NCBI RefSeq assembly: GCF_001894885.1 | Contig: NZ_BCXB01000013.1 | Span: 1-64,000 of the forward strand | Source of the DNA: Rhodococcus marinonascens NBRC 14363 | Lineage (GTDB): Bacteria > Actinomycetota > Actinomycetes > Mycobacteriales > Mycobacteriaceae | Direction: 5' to 3' | DNA length: 64,000 nucleotides | Translations under genes and position numbers: made by a program | Shown here: positions 30,086-39,589 of the stretch, piece after piece | How the letters are laid out: the number at the start of each line of letters is the position of its first letter | Numbering within the stretch: the first letter of the stretch is position 1 | The notes under the pieces: generated by a model | What the model was told of the DNA's origin: nothing | Seen by the model: only the letters and a program-made list of their open reading frames with translations | The model's database searches: none

Positions 30086-33000
30086 TTACTGGTAGCGCAC
30101 CGGTCCGGGCGACCAAGTACCCCACCTGGTCACCTGTTCGGTGTCGACCCGTGCCATCGTCGCTGACTCGTCGAGTGGGGTGTACCGCTCGAGGGAGCCC
30201 CAATCGCGGTCCCAGTCGTTCGACAGATAGGTGGCGAGGGTGCTTGCCGACAGCAGTTGGTCGGTCCAGCCCAGCGGCCCGCCGCCGAACTCGTCTTGCC
30301 AGGCATTCGTGATTTCTGCGCCCACTCGGTCGGGCAGAATGCGCCAACGCGGGACCTCGGCGATGCCGTAGCGATGGTCGAAGGGTCGTTGGCAGGGGAA
30401 CGCGAGCCCGACAGCCCAGTCCACAAGCACCGGGTCGGCGGAGCCGACGACCGTCTGCAGTGTCTGCATCTTCGGCACCCGAGGCGGTGTGACGGCCAGC
30501 CACTGGTTGGGGTCGGTGTCCGGGTCGTCCGCGATGAGTCGTACGGTGTTTGCCTCGGCCGGAATCTGATCGAGCGGAACCCGCAGGTTGCGCCACGACG
30601 GCGAGGGGCCGATGTCGATCGGGTCGATGGAGCCGAGCGAGGTGACGGATCGGTCGGGGCGGGAGACGCCGTACTCGACCTTCAAGATCTGTCCGGGGGT
30701 GACGACGCCGTCCACGTCGACCGAGTGAATACGTCCGGCGGCCGAGATGGTGAGGATCGGCGCGTCATCGCTGCGCTCGGGCAGTCCGTACCAGCCCGTG
30801 ATGAGGGAGGCGGGATACTGTTCCCGGCCGGTCTGGTAGCTGCCCAGCACTGGGGTACGGGAGGGGTCGAGGCCGAACGGCAAGGCCACGGTGCTGCCGT
30901 TGACGCCGGCAGTGGCTTCGGTGCCACCACCGGTGCCCGAACTGGTGGCGGTCTGGTCGGTGCCGGTATCGACAGTGTTGGCGCCGCCGGCCGCAATCTC
31001 CTCGGCGTCGGCGGTGAGGTCGGTGGGTACGCCGTTGGCGGTGAAGCCCTCCGCGTCCGTGGCGCCGAACGCCCCCTCCCCGCTCGGGTCGGTTACCGGG
31101 GTAATCGGCTGGAGTAGCGCCGCGGTGGGGTCGGTTTCCAACAGGACCTCGTCGGCGAGGGCACACGTGCCCCCGCTCACCGACTCGATGTCGGCCTTGG
31201 CGATGGAGTAGGCGGGGTACTGCGCCGCTGCCCCTTTCAGTAGGGACAGCACCTCGAAAAGAACGATGGCACCCGCCGCAATCGTCAGCGGCGACGCCGC
31301 GAGGACCCGGGCGTGCTTGCCGTTGTGCTGTTTTTTCTGTTCCCTCTCGAACGGTTCGTTGACGTGGAACCAGGCTGCGAAGAGCACCGCCAGCACCGTC
31401 AGCCCCAAGAAGAGTGTGGAAAAACCCTTCCCGGCGATCATCGGCGGCTTGTCGAACCACGGGACGCCGTAACTCGAGACATACCACCAGCCGTTGGAAC
31501 CGGTGAACGCCAGCGCGAGGATGAACAGGACGCCTGCGGCGAACAGGGTCCGGTTGCGTTTGGACCGGATGCTCGTGGCCCCAACGCCGACTGCGGCGAG
31601 AACGGCAACGGAGCCTGCCAATCCGGCGTACACACCGAAGTGGTGCGTCCACTTGGTAGGGGTGAACATCATCAGCAGTAGTGACGCGAAGACGATGCCG
31701 AGAATGCGGCGGGACGGCCCGATGGCGGTGCCCGGAACTTTCCCCTTGCGCAGGATCAACATGACGCAGACGACCGCGCACAGCAGCATCACGAATACGC
31801 CGAATCGGCGGGCTAGCGAACCGGCAGGGGAGATGCTCAGGAGCGAGTCCCAGCGCAGTCGCTCGTCGAACCACGCCACGTCGGGTCCGATCGCGGTACG
31901 GACACGGGTTGATTCGAGCACCGTCGCGAGTGTCTGATCCGCGAAGACAACCACCAGCACGACCGTTCCCGCGGCGAGGATCGGCATGATCTGGGAAGCG
32001 AATCCCACCCGACGGCCGCGCGCGATCATGATCTGCAGGATCGGGCGGCCACCCGCGAGCAGGGCAGCGATACAGATGAGACCCGACGGCCCCGCAGCGA
32101 GGGAGAACGCAGCGATGAGCACGGCGACGGCGGCGGGGAGCAGTCGTCGGGTAGCGATGGCGCGCTCGATTGAACACCAGGTGAGAAGGGCGCCGAGCGC
32201 GATGACAGGTTCAGGCCGCAGGCCGTTGTTATAGGGCAACCAGAGGGAAAGGAAGACCAAGCCACCGGTCCAGAGTGCCGTTCTGTTGCGGCGCACGCCG
32301 ACGCCGAGTCGCGGAATGACCTCTCGACTGATCACCATCCAGCAGAGGAGCGCGGCGAGCAGCGTCGGCAACCGCATCCACATGCTCGCGGTGCTCACCT
32401 TCGCCAGGATCGCGAGAAGTTCGTACGACCAACCAAATGGCGCCTCGGGGACGCCGAACCAGCGGAAATAGTTGGCCATGTAGCCGGAAAACTCCGAGGC
32501 GCGCGCCATGCCGAGGAGGTAGCCGTCGTCGGAGGTGTTGGCGCCGATCACGTGCCACAACAGCAGCATGCCGATCACGACGACATCGACTACGGTGAAC
32601 TTCCACCAACGGGCGGGCAGGAAGCGGCGGGCACGCCGCCCGTCGATGCTGTCGATGCGGTGCAGGGCGTAAAGCGAGGTCAGCGTCGCCAGGACACACA
32701 CGATCATTGCCAGCAGTTTGAGCGTGGTCGGGCTGGACGAGAAGCGGGAGTCGAGGTCAATGTGGACGTTCAGATTGTCGCCGGCCGTGCCCTGTAGGTC
32801 GGTGAAGAGTCCGACCATCTGGGGGCGCCAGTCGCCGTCGACGCCGCCGGTGACCGGTTCCGCGGTACCGGTGATCTCAGCGGACGTGCGCTGGTAGTCG
32901 GACGTGACGGTGAGGGTCGCGCAGCCCTGGAGGTCGGCCAGACTCGCGGAGATCAAGGAGGTCCCGCGGATCAAGACATCGACCGTGCCGTCATCGCCAG

Positions 33001-33355
33001 CTTTGATGACGAGACCGTTCTTCTCGAAGTCGGGCGCCCGGTTCGGGAGCGTCGAGAGGACGGTGCCGCCGTCTGGTCCGAGTTGAGTGAAAGCCGAGCA
33101 TGGGACGCTCACCTGCATGTCCAGCGGCGTATACGAGACGAGTGGGGCCTCGACACTGTTCAGGACGCCGTTTTGCGGCCAGTCGATCGAGGCCGCATCC
33201 TGCTTCACCGGCAGGAACGGGGTGGCCAGGGCGAGTAGGAACCCGAGCAGGCCGGTGACGATCGCGACGATCCGGGATGTGCGGATACTCCGAATGTCAG
33301 GCAGCGGCGACCGTGACGGTGAAGGTTCAAGCTTTTCTGCTGCATCGGACGGCAC
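30086..33355 (-). CDS. emb: Emb-family arabinosyltransferase (upstream copy)
   Basis: Second Emb paralogue, 1089 residues, same architecture: N-terminal membrane anchor (RIVAIVTGLLGFLLALATPF), first periplasmic domain, multispan GT-C core, and C-terminal lectin-like domain ending RWGTWSPGPVRYQ. Catalytic acidic pair in NTSDDGYLLGMARASEFSGY, again with methionine at the Met306-equivalent site. GTG start with TAACAT six bases upstream. M. tuberculosis has three Emb proteins; here only two adjacent ones are present. The two copies share many blocks such as WLPYNNGLRPEP, so the relation is clear, but division of labour (arabinogalactan versus lipoarabinomannan) cannot be read from sequence. Confidence 0.94.
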   Translation of the reverse strand: MPSDAAEKLEPSPSRSPLPDIRSIRTSRIVAIVTGLLGFLLALATPFLPVKQDAASIDWPQNGVLNSVEAPLVSYTPLDMQVSVPCSAFTQLGPDGGTVLSTLPNRAPDFEKNGLVIKAGDDGTVDVLIRGTSLISASLADLQGCATLTVTSDYQRTSAEITGTAEPVTGGVDGDWRPQMVGLFTDLQGTAGDNLNVHIDLDSRFSSSPTTLKLLAMIVCVLATLTSLYALHRIDSIDGRRARRFLPARWWKFTVVDVVVIGMLLLWHVIGANTSDDGYLLGMARASEFSGYMANYFRWFGVPEAPFGWSYELLAILAKVSTASMWMRLPTLLAALLCWMVISREVIPRLGVGVRRNRTALWTGGLVFLSLWLPYNNGLRPEPVIALGALLTWCSIERAIATRRLLPAAVAVLIAAFSLAAGPSGLICIAALLAGGRPILQIMIARGRRVGFASQIMPILAAGTVVLVVVFADQTLATVLESTRVRTAIGPDVAWFDERLRWDSLLSISPAGSLARRFGVFVMLLCAVVCVMLILRKGKVPGTAIGPSRRILGIVFASLLLMMFTPTKWTHHFGVYAGLAGSVAVLAAVGVGATSIRSKRNRTLFAAGVLFILALAFTGSNGWWYVSSYGVPWFDKPPMIAGKGFSTLFLGLTVLAVLFAAWFHVNEPFEREQKKQHNGKHARVLAASPLTIAAGAIVLFEVLSLLKGAAAQYPAYSIAKADIESVSGGTCALADEVLLETDPTAALLQPITPVTDPSGEGAFGATDAEGFTANGVPTDLTADAEEIAAGGANTVDTGTDQTATSSGTGGGTEATAGVNGSTVALPFGLDPSRTPVLGSYQTGREQYPASLITGWYGLPERSDDAPILTISAAGRIHSVDVDGVVTPGQILKVEYGVSRPDRSVTSLGSIDPIDIGPSPSWRNLRVPLDQIPAEANTVRLIADDPDTDPNQWLAVTPPRVPKMQTLQTVVGSADPVLVDWAVGLAFPCQRPFDHRYGIAEVPRWRILPDRVGAEITNAWQDEFGGGPLGWTDQLLSASTLATYLSNDWDRDWGSLERYTPLDESATMARVDTEQVTRWGTWSPGPVRYQ

Positions 33356-33361
33356 ACGACG

Positions 33362-33367
33362 ATGTTA
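33362..33367 (-). promoter_or_regulatory. Candidate -10 element for the upstream emb gene
   Basis: TAACAT on the minus strand ends six bases before the GTG at 33355, in the 33-base gap after the membrane protein gene. It fits TANNNT and would give a leaderless or nearly leaderless mRNA. Confidence 0.4.
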
Positions 33368-33388
33368 GGCGAGAGGTCCGAGTTGCCC

Positions 33389-35182
33389 CTACGTCAGCGC
33401 CCGCACGTCCCATATCCATACGCCGTCGACGGCTTTTGCGGGCGATCCGATGAGTCGACCTACTGTCTCGCGTAGGACTTGATCATTATGGGTGTGTGGA
33501 AGCACCAGGACGTCGGCGTTCCAGAATTTCAGATCTGTGAACGCCCGGGCTTTGGTCGCATCGTCGATGTCCGGAACCTGTCCGGACCTTTGCGCGGACG
33601 CGAGTAGTAGCGCTGTGGGGCGATCGTCCGGCCCGTACTTGCCGCGCGCCTCGCTGCCGGCCGGGCCGACGAAGTATCCACCTGCGATGGGGAATGCCAG
33701 ATCCTGCTCGGTCTGCCAGCGCAGCATTCGCGCGTTCTCCGGTGAGGGCAGCGGAACCGTCACTACCGAACCATCGGTGACGTACTCCTTCCACGTGCCG
33801 TCGGCGAAGAAGGCCGGCGCGGCGGCTCGGTGCACGACGGCGAGTGGGGTGGGAGCCAGCGGAAGCAGAGCCACCACAAGGCATCCGGCCCACACCGCAG
33901 TGGTGGTGCGCCGACCCCCGCTCGCGGAGGTCAGAGCCCGCTCCGTGCCCAGCGCGAGTAGCAGGGCGGCGGCCGGCAGGCATCCCATCGCGAAACGCGA
34001 TTCGAGTACCGACTCGAGGAGCGGAAGGTGTGAGATCAGCGTCCACGGTAAAGGGATTCCGGTATCCCAGCCACCAATGGTGAGCGACGTGCCGAGCGAC
34101 AGCACACCCATCGCGACGACCGTCACCGAGGCGGCCCGCGCCAATGGCAGGCGCCACAACCACAGGGCGGACAAACCGAGAAGGGTCAGCAATGGCCAAC
34201 CGAAATATGCGTTTTCCTCGGTTGCGTTCATACTGAACTCGGCGGATCCAGGCTTCCCGGCCAGTGAGGATGTGGGAAAACTGGCAAACGCCGCGGCGTC
34301 GTTGCCGACCGAGCCGTGTTCGATTGCGCTGTAGCTGTCGGGCCCGAAGAACTGCCACCACAGTGGGAGTGCGGTGATGACCAGCGCAACGCCGCCCGCG
34401 ATCGCGAAACCCCTGATGCCGCGCTTTACCGCCGCCGCGGCTGCGCGTGGACGTGACGCCGCGAATGCAATCCCGAAGACCGCGTATGCAAACGCGTAGA
34501 TCAGCAGGGGTTCTTCGCCGAGGAAGATCTGATAGGCGATCAGCAGGCCCGCAGCGATGCCGTCTCGAGCCGGTCGCAACCCGCTGCCCAGTCGGACCAC
34601 GGTCAGTGCGATGAACGGCAGCAGGAACAGCGCGACGAAATTGGGGTGACCGTTGGTGTGGGAGATCAGTGCGGGGCCGAAACCGCACAGGCCCCCACCG
34701 ACCGCGGCTGCGAGCCGCGATGACACGACGTGTCGGGAAAATACCCAGTACCAGGCAGCCGCGGTGCCCGACAAGCCAAGTGTGAGTGCAAGAGTAAACG
34801 TTACGTTGGGACCGAACAGTAGTGTGACCGGCGCCAGCGGAATGCTGATGCCGAACATTGCCGTGTTGCTCATCAGGTTGACGCCGAGCGGGTAGTTCTG
34901 GAGGTCGCTAGACAGTGGGTTTTCGAGATGAATCAGGGACCGTGCGGCGACGGCGAAGAACCACTCCCACATCGTCTGATCCTGGCCGCTGCGGACCAGG
35001 TATCCCGTCCCGAGGTGTTTCCACTGGTGGCTCAGTACGAATCCCGCCAAGCCCACATAGAAGGCCACCGCCGCAACATCGCCCGGGTGCGGCGGGAATC
35101 GGGAGCGGAGGCGGCGAATGGCGGCGCTGGTTGCGCTCGCTTTCGGCGTAGTCGTCTCGACCTCGGTGAGAAACTCAGTCAC
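33389..35182 (-). CDS. Large polytopic membrane protein, putative GT-C-like glycosyltransferase
   Basis: Product 597 residues with about ten to twelve hydrophobic helices (for example VAAVAFYVGLAGFVLSHQW and SNTAMFGISIPLAPVTLLFG) and a soluble C-terminal 130 residues. Near the N-terminus the block RSGQDQTMWEWFFAVAARSL, followed by NYPLGVNLMSNT, has the layout of GT-C-like actinobacterial membrane proteins, but no DD catalytic pair is seen there, so activity is unproven. GTG 35182 is chosen because GGAGG lies nine bases upstream; the open frame to 35746 lacks any support. It lies between the aftA/porin genes and emb, so a role in envelope glycan assembly is likely but inferred. Confidence 0.8.
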   Translation of the reverse strand: MTEFLTEVETTTPKASATSAAIRRLRSRFPPHPGDVAAVAFYVGLAGFVLSHQWKHLGTGYLVRSGQDQTMWEWFFAVAARSLIHLENPLSSDLQNYPLGVNLMSNTAMFGISIPLAPVTLLFGPNVTFTLALTLGLSGTAAAWYWVFSRHVVSSRLAAAVGGGLCGFGPALISHTNGHPNFVALFLLPFIALTVVRLGSGLRPARDGIAAGLLIAYQIFLGEEPLLIYAFAYAVFGIAFAASRPRAAAAAVKRGIRGFAIAGGVALVITALPLWWQFFGPDSYSAIEHGSVGNDAAAFASFPTSSLAGKPGSAEFSMNATEENAYFGWPLLTLLGLSALWLWRLPLARAASVTVVAMGVLSLGTSLTIGGWDTGIPLPWTLISHLPLLESVLESRFAMGCLPAAALLLALGTERALTSASGGRRTTTAVWAGCLVVALLPLAPTPLAVVHRAAAPAFFADGTWKEYVTDGSVVTVPLPSPENARMLRWQTEQDLAFPIAGGYFVGPAGSEARGKYGPDDRPTALLLASAQRSGQVPDIDDATKARAFTDLKFWNADVLVLPHTHNDQVLRETVGRLIGSPAKAVDGVWIWDVRALT

Positions 35183-35518
35183 GCAGCAGCGCCTCCGGGT
35201 CTCGGGTCGATTCCGGTGGACTGAGAATACCGGAGTTTGCCGAAAGGTTGCCGCGTCGGGCCCGGTGCGCACATGCGGGCTTGTGTCGGGTGCCGGTGTG
35301 GTGACCCCGCCGATGTTGGCGCGGGAGCAGATCACGTGTGGCAGTCGCGCGTTCTTTGTCGATATCGATCCTGCCCGCATTGAGATCGGGTTATTCTCTG
35401 TGCTAAGCGGTTGGACGATTTGTGAATATCTGATCAAATCCGGGTGTCGCACTCGGCTGCCTATGTGTACGCTCAGCATGGATTTCGTAACTCGACGCAC
35501 ATCCTGAATGAGGTCCGC
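35183..35518. promoter_or_regulatory. Divergent intergenic region between the membrane protein and the porin
   Basis: No gene found. About 336 bases separate two divergent start codons, so both promoters should lie here. I see no operator palindrome that I would defend. Confidence 0.5.
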
Positions 35519-36211
35519 ATGACAAACATGAACAAATCTCGCCTTCGGTTCACACGGGCAATTGCAGTTGCAGGCATCACTGCGCTCGGTGTGGTCATGG
35601 GCAATGGCACGGCGCCAGCGGCCGTCGACAATGAAAACTCCGTCCAGGACGTGAATGGAAACCACATCAGGGTCGTGATGGGCGATACCAACATCCAGGG
35701 CGTTATGCCGCTTGACAGTTCGCCGCTCAGTGTCGAGTTCTTCCATGACGGATACGCGGGATTCGAAATCACCGGCCCCAATGCGAATGAGTTCGAGGCC
35801 AGCGAGCTCAGCTTCGGCTATCAGATCGGTTACCCTGTCGCCCTGGGCGGTGCCTTGGTGGTGCTCAGCACCCCCAGCCTTGATTGGGAGCTCGGGGCAA
35901 ACAACGCCATCATTACGGAAGTCTTCCCGAACCAGGCTCTAATCCTGGAGTCGGGAACCAACGGCGCGCTCGGAGGCGCGATCATTCCGTCGCAGGAAAT
36001 TGCCATTGAACTGGAGCCTGGTGGAATCACCACTGTCCCCGTCCTGGACAGGCAGCCCTTCGACGGACCGGCGGCATTGGTGCGGATGAACGGAATGCAC
36101 GGTTCGGTCTCCGGCGCGGTCGGCCCGGTCACGATCCGTCCGTACGCGATGGTGACCACTGCTGGCGGAAACACCGCAATGACCTACGGCATGCCGCAGC
36201 AGCTCAACTAG
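35519..36211 (+). CDS. MspA-family outer-membrane porin
   Basis: Channel protein of the mycolate outer membrane, like mycobacterial MspA and rhodococcal PorA. Product 230 residues from ATG 35519 (a second ATG three codons on is possible). Signal peptide: RFTRAIAVAGITALGVVMG, cleavage near the Ala-Pro-Ala-Ala stretch. Mature protein starts VDNENSVQDVNGNHIRVVMG and contains the family blocks NIQGVMPLDSSPLSVEFFHD, GYAGFEITGPNANEFEAS, ELSFGYQIGYPVALGG and the C-terminal HGSVSGAVGPVTIRPYAMV. These follow MspA in order and spacing, including the acidic pore-loop region, although the constriction aspartates (DN/DN in MspA) cannot be aligned with certainty. It is the only plus-strand gene in the arabinan cluster. 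Confidence 0.92.
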   Translation: MTNMNKSRLRFTRAIAVAGITALGVVMGNGTAPAAVDNENSVQDVNGNHIRVVMGDTNIQGVMPLDSSPLSVEFFHDGYAGFEITGPNANEFEASELSFGYQIGYPVALGGALVVLSTPSLDWELGANNAIITEVFPNQALILESGTNGALGGAIIPSQEIAIELEPGGITTVPVLDRQPFDGPAALVRMNGMHGSVSGAVGPVTIRPYAMVTTAGGNTAMTYGMPQQLN

Positions 36212-36230
36212 CCGGCTGAGTCTCGTGCGG

Positions 36231-36266
36231 GTCATGATTCGTTCGGAGGTCATGATTCGTTCGGAG
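36231..36266 (+). repeat. Two-copy 18-bp tandem repeat after the porin gene
   Basis: GTCATGATTCGTTCGGAG occurs twice without a gap, at 36231-36248 and 36249-36266, 19 bases after the porin stop. Confidence 0.85.
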
Positions 36267-36341
36267 GTAAACTCCAGCGATCTCGTTGTGGCGGACACGC
36301 CCCGGAGTCGCTGAGAAGTTGACTCGCTGAGAAATATGCGT

Positions 36342-36383
36342 GAACACCTCGAGGGTGACTCGGTCACCCACGGGGTGTTCTTT
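36342..36383 (+). terminator. Bidirectional terminator between the porin and a convergent gene
   Basis: Nested hairpin: outer arms GAACACC (36342-36348) and GGTGTTC (36374-36380), inner perfect arms GGGTGAC (36353-36359) and GTCACCC (36363-36369) with loop TCG, then TTT. It sits between convergent genes. Confidence 0.75.
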
Positions 36384-36469
36384 CATGCCGCTCCACGTTC
36401 TCTTCTCTGCGTGTAGTTGCCCCCAGGTGGTGCCGACGCGGGTGAAGCGCGCCTGGGAGTGGCAACGAC

Positions 36470-36745
36470 CTACGCTGCACGCTCGGCGGCTTGCCTGGAT
36501 GAGGCTGCTGGACTGATATTTCGCGACCTGTGCCGACTGACACGGACAACGATGCCGCTCACGATCCACAGCGCGACCCCGAGCGAGGCAATCGCCATGA
36601 CAGCCCAGTGCCCGACGTGCACACCGACGATCGCTCCTATCGTCAAAGCGAGCCCTGCCAGCACGACCACCCCGCCGCCGGCGGTGCCGAGAAGATAGTC
36701 TTCGGCACCGCCGGCGGAACGTTCAGGCTCCACTGCATCTGGCAT
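36470..36745 (-). CDS. Small two-helix membrane protein
   Basis: Product 91 residues, not recognised. Residues about 20-45 (GTAGGGVVVLAGLALTIGAI) and 48-68 (WAVMAIASLGVALWIVSGIV) are membrane helices; the tail is basic with RHRSRN. The ATG at 36745 has GAGGAG seven bases upstream on the minus strand, which makes it a real gene start; the longer frame beyond it overlaps aftA antisense. It lies about 110 bases downstream of aftA, on the same strand. Confidence 0.7.
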   Translation of the reverse strand: MPDAVEPERSAGGAEDYLLGTAGGGVVVLAGLALTIGAIVGVHVGHWAVMAIASLGVALWIVSGIVVRVSRHRSRNISPAASSRQAAERAA

Positions 36746-36854
36746 GACCGCTCCTCGCGACGACCCGGCATTTTGTCCGAAGAACGGAAATGCCCGCCAC
36801 TCGGAGTGAGTGCGGAGTTCCCTCGTGAAGTTCACGTTAAACGTGAATCCCCAC

Positions 36855-38765
36855 TCAGCTTCTCGAGACGACCACGAACGGTCCGGTCTCCGACACCGTG
36901 AATCGTGGGTCGTCGAACAAGTCCTTGGAGAAGGTGACGGTGTAGCGGCGAACGTTGGGGTCGTTGGGGTAGACGTCCTCGGCAAGTCGCAGCGTGTACC
37001 CGTCTGGACCTTGGCGGAAGACGAACGTGTCGGGGGCGCGCCAAGGAGATGCGTCCAGCGCGGCCACCATTTGGTCAGAAGTCTCCAGTTCGCTCCAGTC
37101 CGCAATGACCTGCGCGCGTTTGGCAAAATTTGCCAAGGGATTCGAGTAGTGAGACGTCAGAGCCTGGAACCCTAGGTAGGGGTAATAGCTCAGAAAACTC
37201 GTGTCGGCGGTCAGAACCACCGTGTCATCGCGATCGCGGGGAATCTGCGCCGAAATGATTTCGTCCAGTTCGGCGTAGTACGCCGCCGCGCCGGGCGGAC
37301 GTTGGTCTGCGCGATTGCCATCCCCGTCCGTGTCCGTGTAGGCGACGGCGATGTCCGAGCTGAGAAATTGCGGGATGTTCTGGACGAAAGACAGCCCGGC
37401 GAGCACGCCGATCACAAGGACGGCACCCTTGACACGTGGACTGTCGCTGGTCGCCAGCACGAGCCATCCGGCGAATTCGATGAATCCGAAAACGCCGGCC
37501 GTACCGAGCAGGACGATCAGGACGGGCTCGAGTCGGAACGAGAGCAGTGTGCTGCCGAGCACCGTGAAGGTCATTGACATCAGTGACCACAGGTAGATGG
37601 CGACCACACCGACCCCGAGCGCCTGCGCACGCCGCGACGAAGACGCACGGGCAACCAGCCAGAGGGTGCCGAGCAGGCACAGAGCGCCAGTGAGCGAGAA
37701 CTCGATCATGGGCAGGGGAAGTTGCGCGCCGGCCTCGGGAAGATAGTGCAGCGCCGTTCCGGAGGTCGCCGGCGAACCCTGCACCACCTTCAGCAGATAT
37801 GGCAGCCAGACGGTAAGAGCGAGCACCCCCGACACGGCGGCAATCACGATCAACCGCACCAGCGGATCGATCGCCGCCTTCCATGACTTCTGCGCCCGTA
37901 TCCGCAGGGTGACAGCCAGTAGCGCGAGCAGTGTTATTGCGAAGGCAGCGACGCCGAGATACAGCGAGTAGAAAGTGGCGGCGAGACCGAGGAACAGTCC
38001 AGTGCCGATAACTGCGCCCCAGCCACCTCGACCGTCGATTCGGTGCAAGCCACCCCAAGCGAGGACGAGGGCGGGACCGATCAGCAGCGCAATGACGGCG
38101 CTATACGGTTCTGGGGAACCGTGGGCCAGAACGAGGGCCGCGCTCGCGAGCGATACTACGATGGCCAAGTCGTGGCGGATCAAGTTGCTCCACAGCACCA
38201 GCGCCACCACGGCGGCCACGGCGAGAGACCCGATGGCATACGGCTTGAACGCTTCCCAGCCGTCCATACCGAGCAGGTTTGCGACGCGCCCGCCCACCCA
38301 GAACCAGCCGGCCGGGTAGTACGGCGGCAGGTCCGCGTACGTCATGTCGCGCAGCGCGGCCGAGTCGGTCAGCCGTGTGAGGTACTCGGTGCGGAACTCC
38401 TGGTCGACGGAGATTCCGTGCAGGTACAGCTTGGTTGCGGCGAGCGGAAGGCCGAGCGTGACGGTCACGAACCCGGACAGGCTCGCCCACGACAGTAGCG
38501 TCGCGAACCGGCCTGCCCGGTGCAGGCGCACGAGCAACACGGACGAGGCGATACCCGCGAGGGTCACGACCTGGCCGACCGTGGTGACGGCTTGCAGCAC
38601 GTTGGACGAGTTGAATGCCGGCCACTGCACACGCGCGAAGGCGAACAGTCCGACTGTGGCGACCACTGAGGCCACAATGGCCCCTAGCAACATCTCGACA
38701 GCTGTCGAGAGGGACTTTCGGGCGGGTGCTACGTCTGCTTCCGTCGTCTCTGCTTCAACCGTCAC
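36855..38765 (-). CDS. aftA: Galactan 5-O-arabinofuranosyltransferase AftA
   Basis: GT-C enzyme that primes galactan with the first arabinofuranose residues. Product 636 residues, Rv3792 is 643. Multispan N-terminal two thirds; the marker block DLPPYYPAGWFWVGGRVANL and the acidic loop QEFRTEYLTRLTDSAALRDM belong to AftA. The C-terminal 170 residues form the extracytoplasmic domain, ending FTVSETGPFVVVSRS. GTG start 38765; the TAA stop of dprE2 upstream lies inside a TAAGCT element eight bases before it. Order dprE1-dprE2-aftA is as in mycobacteria. Confidence 0.94.
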   Translation of the reverse strand: MTVEAETTEADVAPARKSLSTAVEMLLGAIVASVVATVGLFAFARVQWPAFNSSNVLQAVTTVGQVVTLAGIASSVLLVRLHRAGRFATLLSWASLSGFVTVTLGLPLAATKLYLHGISVDQEFRTEYLTRLTDSAALRDMTYADLPPYYPAGWFWVGGRVANLLGMDGWEAFKPYAIGSLAVAAVVALVLWSNLIRHDLAIVVSLASAALVLAHGSPEPYSAVIALLIGPALVLAWGGLHRIDGRGGWGAVIGTGLFLGLAATFYSLYLGVAAFAITLLALLAVTLRIRAQKSWKAAIDPLVRLIVIAAVSGVLALTVWLPYLLKVVQGSPATSGTALHYLPEAGAQLPLPMIEFSLTGALCLLGTLWLVARASSSRRAQALGVGVVAIYLWSLMSMTFTVLGSTLLSFRLEPVLIVLLGTAGVFGFIEFAGWLVLATSDSPRVKGAVLVIGVLAGLSFVQNIPQFLSSDIAVAYTDTDGDGNRADQRPPGAAAYYAELDEIISAQIPRDRDDTVVLTADTSFLSYYPYLGFQALTSHYSNPLANFAKRAQVIADWSELETSDQMVAALDASPWRAPDTFVFRQGPDGYTLRLAEDVYPNDPNVRRYTVTFSKDLFDDPRFTVSETGPFVVVSRS

Positions 38766-38773
38766 AAGGGCGA

Positions 38774-38779
38774 AGCTTA
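38774..38779 (-). promoter_or_regulatory. Candidate -10 element for aftA, overlapping the dprE2 stop codon
   Basis: TAAGCT on the minus strand (38779 to 38774) contains the dprE2 stop TAA and ends eight bases before the aftA GTG at 38765. Fits TANNNT and would give aftA its own leaderless transcript. Confidence 0.4.
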
Positions 38780-39589
38780 GATGGGCAGCTTCTTGAATAT
38801 CGGACGTGGGATGTGCCGCAGGATCATCATCACGTACCGGAAGGCGCCGGGAGCCCAGACGAGATCCTTGCCCTTCTCCGCCGAAGTGACGGCGAGCTTG
38901 GCCACGTCTTCCTTGTTCACAGTGAGCGGGGCTTCCTTGACGCCCGCGGACTTCCAGTGCTCGATCGTGGTCCGAGTGCGGACTTGACCGGGACGGATGA
39001 CGAGCACGCGCGGACCGAATTCGCGGAGGGCCTCACCGAGGCCGAGATAAAACCCGTCGAGTCCGGCCTTGGTCGAGCCGTACACGAAGTTGGAGCGGCG
39101 CACACGCTCGCCGGCGGCGGACGACATGGCGATGATCTGTCCGTAGCCCTGCGCCTTCATCTTCTCGCCCACCAGCACGCCGACGGAAACGGCGGCGGTG
39201 TAGTTGACCTGGGCGATCTGAACAGCCTTGCGCTGGTTCTGCCACAATTCCTCGGCGTCGCCGAGCAGGCCGAACGCGACGATGGCAACGTCGACGTCGC
39301 CCGCGGGAGCGGAGCCTGCGGAGTGACCCTTCGCCTTGGCCCAGGCTTCGTCGATCACCTTGGGGTGGGTTTCGGTGTCGATGGCGTCGAAGTCGATCAC
39401 GTCGACGGCGTTGGCGCCGGCGGCCTGCAGTTGGGCCACGGCGGCGTCGCGACCGGGGTCGCCGGGCAGCGTCGCGAGAATCACCCGCATCGGCGCCTTC
39501 TTCAGGTATTCCTCGCAGATGGCGAGACCGATCTCAGACGTGCCACCGAGGAGCAGGAGGGTTTGGGGGTTGCCGACAGCGTTGATCAC
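38777..39589 (-). CDS. dprE2: Decaprenylphosphoryl-2-keto-erythropentose reductase DprE2
   Basis: NADH-dependent short-chain dehydrogenase that completes the epimerisation of decaprenyl-phospho-ribose to decaprenyl-phospho-arabinose. Product 270 residues (Rv3791 is 254). Cofactor site [19 protein letters not shown], catalytic Ser in [13 protein letters not shown] and YxxxK in [18 protein letters not shown] start at 39589 immediately follows the dprE1 TAA with no spacer. Slightly longer than the mycobacterial enzyme because of a loop near residues 85-100. Confidence 0.94.
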   Translation of the reverse strand: MINAVGNPQTLLLLGGTSEIGLAICEEYLKKAPMRVILATLPGDPGRDAAVAQLQAAGANAVDVIDFDAIDTETHPKVIDEAWAKAKGHSAGSAPAGDVDVAIVAFGLLGDAEELWQNQRKAVQIAQVNYTAAVSVGVLVGEKMKAQGYGQIIAMSSAAGERVRRSNFVYGSTKAGLDGFYLGLGEALREFGPRVLVIRPGQVRTRTTIEHWKSAGVKEAPLTVNKEDVAKLAVTSAEKGKDLVWAPGAFRYVMMILRHIPRPIFKKLPI

